From: TMED109 sp002684605
Lineage (GTDB): Bacteria > Pseudomonadota > Alphaproteobacteria > TMED109
Direction of reading: 5' to 3'
Assembly: GCA_913046335.1 (NCBI GenBank)
Contig: CAJWSU010000008.1
Location: 1-64,000 of the forward strand
DNA: 64,000 bases
This document shows, piece by piece, positions 51,721 to 59,326 of this stretch; position 1 is the stretch's first letter, and every line of letters begins with the position of its first letter. The position numbers and the translations under genes were made by a program. The notes beneath the pieces are model-generated. The model saw only the letters and a list, made by a program, of their open reading frames with translations. It ran no database searches and was not told the origin of the DNA.

Positions 51721-52884
51721 CTAATCCAAAAACCCTTCTTTGCTGTTTTCGTATAAAATGTTTTTACGTCCTAGATCACTAACATTTTTTTCTCCTAAAA
51801 AGGCTATGCTTTCATCTAAAGAGTCCCTCATTATTTCAAGACATTTTGTTACCCCATTTTTTCCATAAGCTCCTAATCCATATAAAAAAGGTCTGCCAAT
51901 TAATACTCCCTGCGCACCTATACATAAGGCTTTACAAATATCTTGGCCTGACCTGACCCCTCCATCCATATAAACTTCCATTTTGTTTCCAACTTTATCT
52001 ATTACAGTTGGAAGAGCAGAAATAGAAGATGGCGCACCATCTAATTGTCTTCCTCCATGATTAGAGACTACTATTCCATCATAACCAAGTTTTGCAGCAA
52101 TTTCTGCATCATCAGAATCTAATATTCCTTTTAATATTATTTTTCCTTGCCATTGGTTTCTTAACCAATCTAAATCATCCCATGAAAAACTTGCATCGAA
52201 CTGTTCTGCTATCCATGACCAAAGTGCTCCGCTATCTGTAACTCCTTCGGCATGGCCTATAACATTCCCAAAAAAATGTCTTTTGGCTTTTAACATTCCT
52301 AATGCCCACCTTGGACGAGATATTATTTGTTTAATATGAGATAATTGAAACTTTGGAGGAGCAGACAATCCATTTTTAACGTCTGCATGTCTTTGGCCTA
52401 ATATATTTAAATCCATCGTAATTTGTAAAACTTTACATCCAGCTTTTTGGGCGCGAGCTAATAGTTTGGACATAAATACTTTATCCTTCATAACGTAGAG
52501 TTGAAACCAAAAAGGTTTAGTTGTTTTTTCAGCGACGTCTTCAATGGAACAAATGCTCATAGTGGAAAGAGTAAAAGGAACTCCAAACTCTTCACTTGCC
52601 TGCGCAGCAAGTATTTCTCCATCTCGATGTTGCATACCGCATAAACCCGTGGGAGCTAAGGCCAAAGGAAGTGAAACCTCTGTTCCCATAAACTTTTTAG
52701 ACAAAGATCTATTCTCTATATCGATACCAACTCTTTGCCTAAATTTTATTTTACTAAAATCATTTTGATTTGCAAAATATGTTTCTTGATTCCAAGAACC
52801 AGAATCAGCATATTCATAAAACATTTTTGGTACACGCTTTTGCGCTACATTCTTTAAATCTTCTATATTAAAAATATTTTTCAT
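51721..52884 (-). CDS. lldD: FMN-dependent alpha-hydroxy-acid dehydrogenase (LldD-like)
   Basis: The 387-residue TIM barrel has LPLALAPTGLCGMQHRDGEI near 75, IILKGILDSDDAEIAAKLG with the FMN Lys near 250, and the active-site VSNHGGRQLDGAPSS near 277-291 carrying the catalytic His and Arg. The N-terminus FNIEDLKNVAQKRVPKMFYE is typical of LldD. It probably oxidises L-lactate or another 2-hydroxy acid and passes electrons to the respiratory chain. Substrate is inferred from family. A strong terminator separates it from the upstream secreted cyclase gene, so it needs its own promoter. Confidence 0.9.
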   Translation of the reverse strand: MKNIFNIEDLKNVAQKRVPKMFYEYADSGSWNQETYFANQNDFSKIKFRQRVGIDIENRSLSKKFMGTEVSLPLALAPTGLCGMQHRDGEILAAQASEEFGVPFTLSTMSICSIEDVAEKTTKPFWFQLYVMKDKVFMSKLLARAQKAGCKVLQITMDLNILGQRHADVKNGLSAPPKFQLSHIKQIISRPRWALGMLKAKRHFFGNVIGHAEGVTDSGALWSWIAEQFDASFSWDDLDWLRNQWQGKIILKGILDSDDAEIAAKLGYDGIVVSNHGGRQLDGAPSSISALPTVIDKVGNKMEVYMDGGVRSGQDICKALCIGAQGVLIGRPFLYGLGAYGKNGVTKCLEIMRDSLDESIAFLGEKNVSDLGRKNILYENSKEGFLD

Positions 52885-52944
52885 ATTATGAGAACTTCCA
52901 GATATTTCATAATTTCATACTTTATCATAAAATTAATTAAAAAA

Positions 52945-52971
52945 AAAGGAGCATAAAATTTATGCTCCTTT
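52945..52971 (-). terminator. Strong intrinsic terminator after the secreted cyclase gene
   Basis: On the minus strand an 11-bp stem (AAAGGAGCATA paired with TATGCTCCTTT) with a five-base loop is followed by a run of seven or more T. It lies about 40 bases after the stop of the cyclase gene and before lldD. This is the best-formed terminator in the window. Confidence 0.85.
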
Positions 52972-53008
52972 AATTTATTTAATAAGTTAAAACTTATAAA
53001 TTATTGGC

Positions 53009-54070
53009 TTACCACATTGCTGTTGGATGACCAATTGAACCTGTAGCACCAACGATTGGCACTGGGTTATATATATAAGCAAACTCATAAACACCCGCAT
53101 CAACTAGTTTACTGGTGTTTAAGTTTTCTTGGTTAATTATACCATGACGCGTTTGTAAATATTGGTGAACACAGAATACACAATCTGGATCTTCATTTGG
53201 TACTGCATCTCCTGGCCAAGTATCAAAACCTGTTACTCCAGCATTACCGCCTGCAATCCATCGTGCTACTTCCATGCCAATTCCTGGACAACCACTATTG
53301 TACTTAGCATTGTCAACGATCCAATATTGATCCCAACCTGTATGGAACAAAATTGCATCGCCTGGCATCATTTTATAATCTGACATACCTTGAGCTTTTA
53401 AAGCCGCTTTCACATCTGCCATTTTAATCATGTCGCCTACTTCCATAACATCTACACCACGTACTGCAGCAATATCTAACAAAATACCTCTAGCAATAAT
53501 CGGGTTTAAATGTTCTAGACCAAGCTTCTTAAGACCGTATGCACCATTCATTTCTTGAACAGATATACCATTATACCATCTCATTTCATTTTTATCACCA
53601 TCTGCACCAACTTGAACACCAATATGTCCTAAGCCATCAAACTGTGTTCCTGCTTGACCGATTTCTGTAGTAAGAAATTCATCATTCCACATAACTTTGT
53701 TAGGTCCAAATGCTCCACCAGTAGGCGCGCCTGGGATACGTAAAACAAATTTACGTGCTCCGAACATAGGTTGCGTTGAAGTGTAAGGATGCCCTAATTG
53801 CATTGTCTTCCCTTCTTTAACCATAGCTAAAGCTCTTTTTACTACTTCTGGCTTTTTATACCAATTAGTTGATCCTGCTTGATCATCTGCTCCCCAAATA
53901 GGATGTGGCCACCATTTCTCACCTAATGGTGTTTCCATGCAATCGCCATCTACCCATGCTTTTCCTTTGATGTCTGCAAATTTATTACAATGGCCATCAG
54001 CAAATGATGCGCCTATCATAATAAACATTGCAACCATAGAAGTTACTAATGTTAATAATATTTTACTCAT
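53009..54070 (-). CDS. Secreted cyclase-family (kynurenine formamidase-like) hydrolase
   Basis: The 353-residue protein has a Sec signal peptide (about 1-24, ending ASFADG) and a PF04199 cyclase fold. The metal-binding motif appears as AGTQFDGLGHIG near residues 140-151, with Gln where kynurenine formamidases have His (HxGTHxDxxxH). MMPGDAILFHTGWDQYW near 235 and GFDTWPGDAVPNEDP near 280 are typical of the long cyclase subgroup that includes isatin-hydrolase-like enzymes. It is periplasmic. Codon use is GC-richer than its neighbours. With a GGAGG Shine-Dalgarno, a fitting promoter and a strong terminator, it looks like a highly expressed single-gene unit. The substrate is unknown. Confidence 0.85.
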   Translation of the reverse strand: MSKILLTLVTSMVAMFIMIGASFADGHCNKFADIKGKAWVDGDCMETPLGEKWWPHPIWGADDQAGSTNWYKKPEVVKRALAMVKEGKTMQLGHPYTSTQPMFGARKFVLRIPGAPTGGAFGPNKVMWNDEFLTTEIGQAGTQFDGLGHIGVQVGADGDKNEMRWYNGISVQEMNGAYGLKKLGLEHLNPIIARGILLDIAAVRGVDVMEVGDMIKMADVKAALKAQGMSDYKMMPGDAILFHTGWDQYWIVDNAKYNSGCPGIGMEVARWIAGGNAGVTGFDTWPGDAVPNEDPDCVFCVHQYLQTRHGIINQENLNTSKLVDAGVYEFAYIYNPVPIVGATGSIGHPTAMW

Positions 54071-54137
54071 TTATTTTCCTCCATAATTCTCCATTTATAT
54101 TTCTTAATAAACAGAAAATATTTATTTTAAGTTACTT

Positions 54138-54165
54138 TTTATATTCAGAAGGCAAGTTTGTCCAA
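54138..54165 (-). promoter_or_regulatory. Sigma-70-type promoter for the secreted cyclase gene
   Basis: On the minus strand TTGGAC (54165-54160) and TATAAA (54143-54138) are separated by 16 bases. They lie about 70-95 bases upstream of the ATG at 54070. A canonical GGAGG at 54082-54078 sits seven bases before that ATG. The hexamers fit the consensus well but in AT-rich DNA chance matches occur. Confidence 0.45.
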
Positions 54166-54215
54166 AAAAACAAGGATTATCAAGTTTAAAATAAAAAAAG
54201 TTTATTAAAGTTTTA

Positions 54216-55397
54216 TTATTTTGGGATGAATGCCCATAAAGAGCCTCTGGAATTTAGCTTTCCTGCAATCATTTCCGCTGCTTCTCCTTTACCTAAAAAT
54301 AAATCAATTCTTGTTGCCCCTTTAATAGCAGAGCCGGTATCTTGCGCTATAATTAGATTAGCGTAGCTTTGAGAATCACCTTCTGTATAAAAGTCTTTTA
54401 CATTAGCCCATAAAGGCAAATGATATGGAAGAACACTTTTATCTACCGCTGCAGAATGCATGGGCGTAACTATTAATCCGCTTGACCCTACTGGCCCATC
54501 TTTTTTTCTATCTTTAAAAAAGATAAACCTTTTATTTTTATGTCTTAGTGCGATAGCTTCTTCTTCATTTTCTTGCATCCATTTTGTTATACTTTGCATA
54601 GATATATTTTCTTTAGGTATAATTCCATCTTTAATTAAACTTCTACCAATAGAAAAGTAGTCTTGGCCATTATCTCCATCGTAACCTACAGATATTTTTT
54701 TTCCACTAGGTAGTTCAATTATTCCTGAACCCTGAATATGCAAGAAATATGCTCTCGCAGGATCGTCTATATATGCCAAAATATTATCTTTAAATAGGTC
54801 TTGTTTTTCTATTTCGCCTCTTGTTGCAGCCGGTACAAATTTATCTCCTTCTATAAAACCTTTGATTTTTTTATTTTTTAGCTCTTCCTTAAAAAGTCCT
54901 AGGTCTACAATAATTAAGTTATTTGGTTTTTTATAAATAGGAACGGCATTAGGGGCTTCTGAAAAAGAGGGCTCTAATCTGCCTTTTAGTTCCAATTCTA
55001 TATAGCCTGTAAATAAGGCTTTCTTTTTTGTATCTTCTATTTTAACAAGATAAAAGCTGCTCTCTATTAAATTTTTTAACTCTCGACTATTATTAGTTTT
55101 ATCTATTTTAATACAAAAAGATTTATATGCATTTATATCAATTAGAACATCAAAAAAATTAATTATATCTGAAGAATCTTTTTTCTGTATACTCCTACAA
55201 CTTGCTTTAAAGGCTTTTTTAGCTGTATATATTTCTGCGTTCTGCCAACCTGGCAATTCAGAATATATTGTCTTTGTTAAGATAATTTCATTGAGCTTTA
55301 GAGTCGTTTCTTTTTGGTCTACAAAAAAAATTAGCGCTGTGCTTATGAAAAAAAAAGCTAAAAATAAAAATATTATATTTTTTTTATTTAAACCCAT
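54216..55397 (-). CDS. mltA: Membrane-bound lytic murein transglycosylase A
   Basis: The 393-residue protein has an N-terminal hydrophobic segment (about 8-25) that works as a signal or anchor. It then has the MltA domain with FTGYIELELKGRL near 127 and a C-terminal 3D domain: MHSAAVDKSVLPYHLPLWAN near 330 and IIAQDTGSAIKGATRIDLFLG near 352, which holds the catalytic Asp region. It cleaves glycan strands to 1,6-anhydro-muropeptides, the substrate of AmpG. No lipobox cysteine is evident. It starts 12 bases after the Tim44-like gene. Confidence 0.92.
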   Translation of the reverse strand: MGLNKKNIIFLFLAFFFISTALIFFVDQKETTLKLNEIILTKTIYSELPGWQNAEIYTAKKAFKASCRSIQKKDSSDIINFFDVLIDINAYKSFCIKIDKTNNSRELKNLIESSFYLVKIEDTKKKALFTGYIELELKGRLEPSFSEAPNAVPIYKKPNNLIIVDLGLFKEELKNKKIKGFIEGDKFVPAATRGEIEKQDLFKDNILAYIDDPARAYFLHIQGSGIIELPSGKKISVGYDGDNGQDYFSIGRSLIKDGIIPKENISMQSITKWMQENEEEAIALRHKNKRFIFFKDRKKDGPVGSSGLIVTPMHSAAVDKSVLPYHLPLWANVKDFYTEGDSQSYANLIIAQDTGSAIKGATRIDLFLGKGEAAEMIAGKLNSRGSLWAFIPK

Positions 55398-55409
55398 GTA
55401 GCTATTTAG

Positions 55410-56036
55410 CTAGTCAACTTGATTTGCCGCAAAAAGCTTCCAATTTGGGTTGTCAGAATTTAAAGCTCTAGCAAAAGTCCACGTTACGTTACGATCTTTT
55501 GGTGTATCTACGTTATCGGAAAAGACCGTTCCATCACTATTTTTTATTAAGACTCCCTCAGAAAAGTCAAATTCTACTCTTATGTAAGCAACATTTTCTA
55601 TAACTTTTATTTCTTTAATATTTGAAGTATTTACTTCTATATTGACTTTATGAAAAGTAAGGCCATTCTCTTCTTTATTTAATATTGCTTTTTCAAATAA
55701 TCTATAAACGTCATCCTCTAAATAAGAGATTAAAACTTTTTTCTTTGCTTCGTATTTTGAAATTAAAATCATTTTAAGAAATTTTTTAGCTCCAGAAATA
55801 AATTCCTTTTGATCAAAACTAGGATAAACTGTAATTAAATATTCTAGGCCCTCTCCATTTTCAACTTCTTCAGGCTCATAGGGCTTAGCAATATCTTTTT
55901 TTATATTTATCACATTTTCAGAAGGGCTTTCTTTTTTTTCTATTATAATTTTAGAGCCCGTTCCTAATATCCTATAGAGACGAACTGCTAAAACTCCCGC
56001 AATAACAGCAAATAATATTATATCAAAATAATTCAA
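55410..56036 (-). CDS. Tim44-like domain protein
   Basis: The 208-residue protein has an N-terminal membrane anchor (YFDIILFAVIAGVLAVRLY), a charged linker and a Tim44/MBA1-type domain (YPSFDQKEFISGAKKFLKMI, then VTWTFARALNSDNPNWKLFA). Bacterial TimA-like proteins are inner-membrane proteins of unsettled role, related to mitochondrial Tim44. The start is a TTG at 56036, kept because the family begins directly with this anchor. It lies between mltA and dnaQ, where most alphaproteobacteria also have secB; none is present in the 74-base gap here. Confidence 0.88.
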   Translation of the reverse strand: MNYFDIILFAVIAGVLAVRLYRILGTGSKIIIEKKESPSENVINIKKDIAKPYEPEEVENGEGLEYLITVYPSFDQKEFISGAKKFLKMILISKYEAKKKVLISYLEDDVYRLFEKAILNKEENGLTFHKVNIEVNTSNIKEIKVIENVAYIRVEFDFSEGVLIKNSDGTVFSDNVDTPKDRNVTWTFARALNSDNPNWKLFAANQVD

Positions 56037-56110
56037 TTGTATTTTTTTCCATTTCTTAAATAAGATATAGTGTGCCTATTGTTTTAGGTAAAGAATAAAC
56101 TCATATAAAA

Positions 56111-56791
56111 TTACCTTTCCCAGATAGGCTCGATAATTTTTTTAAGCATGATAGAATGCTCTTTTTCTTCTTCTTTAGTTACAAAAGCAGAAATAAGCTC
56201 CAATTCTTTATGTACAGTTTCTGTGCCTTTTATGACAGAGCGCGCATTATTAGAAGGTTGTTTGAAAACCAAGCTAGATTGTCTACCGCCTGTTAACTCT
56301 AAATATACTTCTGCTAATAAATTTGCATCTAGTAGGGCTCCATGTTTATCTCTTTGTGATAAGTCTATTTCAAACCTTTTACATAGCGCATCTAAACTAG
56401 CCGCAGCACCAGGTATCGTTTGTCTCGCTAGCTGAACAGTATCTATTGCTTTATCTACATTGATAATAGGTAAGTTTATCAGCTTTAGTTCATTGTTTAA
56501 AAAGCCAATATCAAACCTTGCGTTGTGAATTACAAGCTCTGCTCCTTCTATAAATTTTAAAAAATCATAAGAGATGTCTTTAAAAAGAGGCTTATCGGTT
56601 AAAAAACTATCACTCAGGCCGTGCACTCCAAAAGCTGCTTCTGGCATAGTCCTTTGAGGGTTTAGATATGTATGCCATTCTTTTCCTGTAGGTATATTTA
56701 TATCTAATTCGACACATCCAATTTCTACTATTCTATGCCCATCTAGTGGATTTAGCCCTGTTGTCTCTGTATCTAATGCTATTCTTCTCAC
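56111..56791 (-). CDS. dnaQ: DNA polymerase III epsilon subunit (3'-5' exonuclease)
   Basis: The 226-residue protein starts RRIALDTETTGLNP with the Exo I Asp/Glu pair D7 and E9. Exo II is in VIHNARFDIGFLNNEL near 93, and Exo III in RDKHGALLDANLLAEVYLEL near 155, a DEDDh exonuclease. It proofreads for the replicative polymerase. The start is GTG at 56791, overlapping the coaE stop by four bases (GTGA). Confidence 0.95.
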   Translation of the reverse strand: MRRIALDTETTGLNPLDGHRIVEIGCVELDINIPTGKEWHTYLNPQRTMPEAAFGVHGLSDSFLTDKPLFKDISYDFLKFIEGAELVIHNARFDIGFLNNELKLINLPIINVDKAIDTVQLARQTIPGAAASLDALCKRFEIDLSQRDKHGALLDANLLAEVYLELTGGRQSSLVFKQPSNNARSVIKGTETVHKELELISAFVTKEEEKEHSIMLKKIIEPIWER

Positions 56792-57387
56792 TGAATTATC
56801 CTTAATATAATATTATGTACTTGGTTTCTTGTAAACCTATGCCCAATTCCCGAGTTGACTATAAAATCTGCTTTTTTTCTTTTTTCTTTATCTGAGATTT
56901 GATTTTTTAAAATGTCACTAAATTTTTTTTCTGTCATATTTGCTCTACTTAATGCTCTGTATCTTTGCACAAAATAAGGTGCCGAGACAACAACCACATA
57001 ATTACAAAATTTTTCCCCCTCCGTCTCAAACAAAAGAGGAACATCATAACATATCGCTTTAGACCTTTGTCTCTGTGCCTGCTCCCTCCATTTCTTTCTT
57101 TCAATACTTACTTGTGGATGAATAATTTTTTCGAGTTCGTTTCTTTTTTTCTTATCTTTAAAAACAAGACTGCCTAGTTTTACTCTATTTATATATTCTA
57201 CATTATTGCTCTTAACCAAAGTTTCCTTAAACTTATGTCCAACTAAAGGGACAAGTTTTCCATTCGGTCCTATCAATTGGTGCACGCAATCATCAGCATT
57301 AAAAACAGGAACCCCATACGACTTAAAAATTTTTGAGGTTGCGCTTTTCCCCATAGCTATAGATCCGGTAAGGCCAATAATAATCAT
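56788..57387 (-). CDS. coaE: Dephospho-CoA kinase
   Basis: The 199-residue P-loop kinase has GLTGSIAMGKSATSKIF near 5-21, the VFNADDCVHQL block near 30 and the lid VVVVSAPYFVQRYRALSRAN near 132. It carries out the last step of CoA synthesis. It starts four bases after aroE ends and overlaps dnaQ. Confidence 0.96.
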   Translation of the reverse strand: MIIIGLTGSIAMGKSATSKIFKSYGVPVFNADDCVHQLIGPNGKLVPLVGHKFKETLVKSNNVEYINRVKLGSLVFKDKKKRNELEKIIHPQVSIERKKWREQAQRQRSKAICYDVPLLFETEGEKFCNYVVVVSAPYFVQRYRALSRANMTEKKFSDILKNQISDKEKRKKADFIVNSGIGHRFTRNQVHNIILRIIQ

Positions 57388-57391
57388 ATAA

Positions 57392-58240
57392 TTAACCGCT
57401 TCCTAGCTTTTCAATTACCTTGTTTCTCAATTCTTCTGTTACTTTAGCTTCTACATTATACCACATTTTAAATGCGGGCGCCGCTTGATTTAATAACATT
57501 CCCAATCCGTCAATTGTTTTAAATTTTAATTCTTCTGCATTATAGATAAGTTTTGTTTTTAAGGGATTGTATACTATATCATAGACGATAGATTGTTTGT
57601 TCATAATTGATATATCTAATTCTAGCTCCTCCTGGCCTTTCATTCCTAAGCTGGAACAATTAACTAATAATGAACTATTTAACAATGCTTCATATGTATT
57701 ATCGTATAAATCTATATTCGCATTCGGAAAAAATTTCTTCATATCGGCAATTAAGGAAAGCGCCCTTTTCTTATTACGGTTTATAATTCTTATATCCGTT
57801 ATATTTTCTCTTAAAAAAGACCAAATTACTGCTCTACTTGCTCCGCCTGCTCCTACGATAACTATAAATCCTTTTTTTTCTTTCCATTTAGGCGCCTCTA
57901 TATTTAAGTGCTGCATAAAGCCAAAAGCATCTGTATTATATCCAAATAGTCTATTATTTTCTAATTTTATCGTATTAACGGCTCCTAAAGCTAACGCGTC
58001 ATCATTTATTGTATCTAAATAATTCATTACATCTCTTTTATAAGGAATAGTAACATTTAAGCCTTTTATACTATTTTTGTGCATATTTTTCAAAAAAGAG
58101 GCTAGCTCCTTTTTTTTTGGTTCATATATATTATAATCTGATGCTATACCATGCGCTTTCATCCAATATTTATGGATCACTGGAGATAGGCTATGTTTTA
58201 TAGGGCTGCCAATTATGCCTGTAGACAGATTATTCTGCAC
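57392..58240 (-). CDS. aroE: Shikimate dehydrogenase
   Basis: The 282-residue protein has the substrate-binding GSPIKHSLSPVIHKYWM near 11-27, GLNVTIPYKRDVM near 59 with the catalytic Lys, and the NADP loop IVGAGGASRAVIWSFL near 127. It reduces 3-dehydroshikimate. The start is GTG at 58240, 11 bases inside PPSR, so the pair is coupled. A maf gene often found between PPSR and aroE is absent. Confidence 0.96.
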   Translation of the reverse strand: MQNNLSTGIIGSPIKHSLSPVIHKYWMKAHGIASDYNIYEPKKKELASFLKNMHKNSIKGLNVTIPYKRDVMNYLDTINDDALALGAVNTIKLENNRLFGYNTDAFGFMQHLNIEAPKWKEKKGFIVIVGAGGASRAVIWSFLRENITDIRIINRNKKRALSLIADMKKFFPNANIDLYDNTYEALLNSSLLVNCSSLGMKGQEELELDISIMNKQSIVYDIVYNPLKTKLIYNAEELKFKTIDGLGMLLNQAAPAFKMWYNVEAKVTEELRNKVIEKLGSG

Positions 58241-59069
58241 TTTTGCTTCTTTCTTTAAATTCTCTTAAATATTCTAAAACTGCTGCTGCTGTTTCTTCTA
58301 TCGATTTTCTTGTAACGTCTATTACTGGCCATTTATTTTTTACAAATAACCTTTTTGCCATCAATACCTCTTCTTTTATTATATCTTCCTCTATATAATT
58401 TGTTTGCCTGCTCTCTCCAACAGAAGAAAGTCTAGATTTTCTAATTTGTACTAATCTTTCAGGGCTAGTTGTGAGTCCAATTATTAGGCATTTTGAAGCA
58501 AAAAGGTTTTCTGGTAAAGGAACTTCTGGAACCATTGGGACATTAGCTGTTCTAATTCCTCTATTAGCTAAATACATTGATGTTGGAGTCTTAGAGGTTC
58601 GGGAAACGCCCACTAATATGATATCTGCTTCTTCTAAGTCATTAGATAATTGTCCATCATCATGTGCTAAAGTGTACTGCATAGCTCCTATTCTATCAAA
58701 ATATCCATGTGACAAACTATGTTGCCTCCCTGGCTCATCCATAGCTAATTCATATTTAAAATAATTTTCCATTGCTTCTACTACTGGGTCTAAAATAGGA
58801 ATAATAGGAACTCCAATTTTTTTGCATCCCTTCTCTAGTATTTTTCTAAGATTTTTATCTATTAAAGTATATATCACCGGCCCTTTATTATTTTTTATTT
58901 CTTCTATTATTTTTAATAATTGTTTTTCTGACCTTACCAAAACCCAACTATGTTCTATAGGGTTAAAATTTTTAAAATGTGCGTTTGCCGATCTAGAAAC
59001 TGTGCTTACTGTCTCACCTGTAGAATCTGAAATAATGTGTACATGTATATTTTTATTTTTTTTATTAAT
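58230..59069 (-). CDS. PPDK regulatory protein-like (PPSR, DUF299) with probable ATT start
   Basis: From the proposed ATT codon at 59069 this encodes 279 residues, the family's normal length. Its conserved N-terminus is IHVHIISDSTGETVSTVSRS (residues 8-27), followed by EHSWVLVRSEKQL. The P-loop-like GVSRTSKTPTSMYLANRG is near 150. PPSR proteins phosphorylate and dephosphorylate PEP synthase or pyruvate phosphate dikinase. The first standard start, TTG at 58940, would delete the SDSTGET motif. Between it and the upstream stop at 59199-59201 there is no ATG, GTG or TTG in frame. AAAGG at 59082-59078 lies eight bases before the ATT, making it the best start. An ATA at 59048 is the other option. 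Confidence 0.85.
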   Translation of the reverse strand: MNKKNKNIHVHIISDSTGETVSTVSRSANAHFKNFNPIEHSWVLVRSEKQLLKIIEEIKNNKGPVIYTLIDKNLRKILEKGCKKIGVPIIPILDPVVEAMENYFKYELAMDEPGRQHSLSHGYFDRIGAMQYTLAHDDGQLSNDLEEADIILVGVSRTSKTPTSMYLANRGIRTANVPMVPEVPLPENLFASKCLIIGLTTSPERLVQIRKSRLSSVGESRQTNYIEEDIIKEEVLMAKRLFVKNKWPVIDVTRKSIEETAAAVLEYLREFKERSKSAE

Positions 59070-59077
59070 TTTACTAG

Positions 59078-59082
59078 CCTTT
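59078..59082 (-). promoter_or_regulatory. Shine-Dalgarno deciding the PPSR ATT start
   Basis: AAAGG on the minus strand ends eight bases before the ATT at 59069-59067. It is the only good ribosome-binding site in the region upstream of the conserved PPSR N-terminus, and its spacing favours ATT over the ATA seven codons later. Confidence 0.6.
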
Positions 59083-59231
59083 AATATTATATATAAAGTT
59101 ATACAAATTTTATAACATGTTAATATTATTAATATAAATGTGTTAATTACATTAATAATAATTATAACTATATATTTAATAGGTATATTAGTAAAAAATT
59201 ATAAATATATGGCAATTAAATACATATTTTA

Positions 59232-59240
59232 TGTGTATAA
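59232..59240 (-). promoter_or_regulatory. DnaA box, perfect TTATACACA
   Basis: The plus strand reads TGTGTATAA, a perfect reverse complement of the DnaA 9-mer TTATNCACA. It lies at the right edge of the very AT-rich block. Confidence 0.7.
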
Positions 59241-59317
59241 CTTTTTAATCCCCGTATTACCTATAACCTACTACTAATATACTTTATTATACTTAATATA
59301 TATTTGATAGGAATTAC

Positions 59318-59326
59318 TGTGGATAA
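59318..59326 (-). promoter_or_regulatory. DnaA box, perfect TTATCCACA, overlapping the hemE start codon
   Basis: The plus strand reads TGTGGATAA, the strongest consensus DnaA box. Bases 59319-59321 within it are the GTG start of hemE, so DnaA binding would cover the hemE initiation region. Confidence 0.75.

Larger units (their letters stand above)
59070..59326. other. Putative chromosomal replication origin (oriC) between PPSR and hemE
   Basis: This is the only extended gene-free stretch between divergent genes at a major strand switch. It is extremely AT-rich from about 59081 to 59240, which could serve as the unwinding element. It has two perfect DnaA 9-mers in TGTGNATAA orientation, at 59232-59240 and 59318-59326, and a one-mismatch TTATACAAA at 59099-59107. 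In Caulobacter crescentus and Rickettsia prowazekii the origin lies beside hemE in this same position. Genes from 46.9 to 59.0 kb all run left and those from 59.3 to 63.2 kb run right, as expected for leading-strand coding. I found no TTAA-N7-TTAA CtrA site. Confidence 0.75.

Noticed and set aside
58230..58940. PPSR gene starting at the TTG at 58940 (236 residues)
   Set aside because: It would delete the conserved SDSTGET N-terminus, which is encoded in frame just upstream.
59099..59107. TTATACAAA as a third full DnaA box
   Set aside because: It has one mismatch at a key position; mentioned as a weak site only.
59120..59155. CtrA-type TTAA pairs in the origin region
   Set aside because: The TTAA pairs are separated by 5 or 10 bases, not 7, and TTAA is common in such AT-rich DNA.
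59304..59318. hemE start at TTG 59304
   Set aside because: The AGGA that fits as Shine-Dalgarno would be inside the gene; it is ideally placed for the GTG at 59319.
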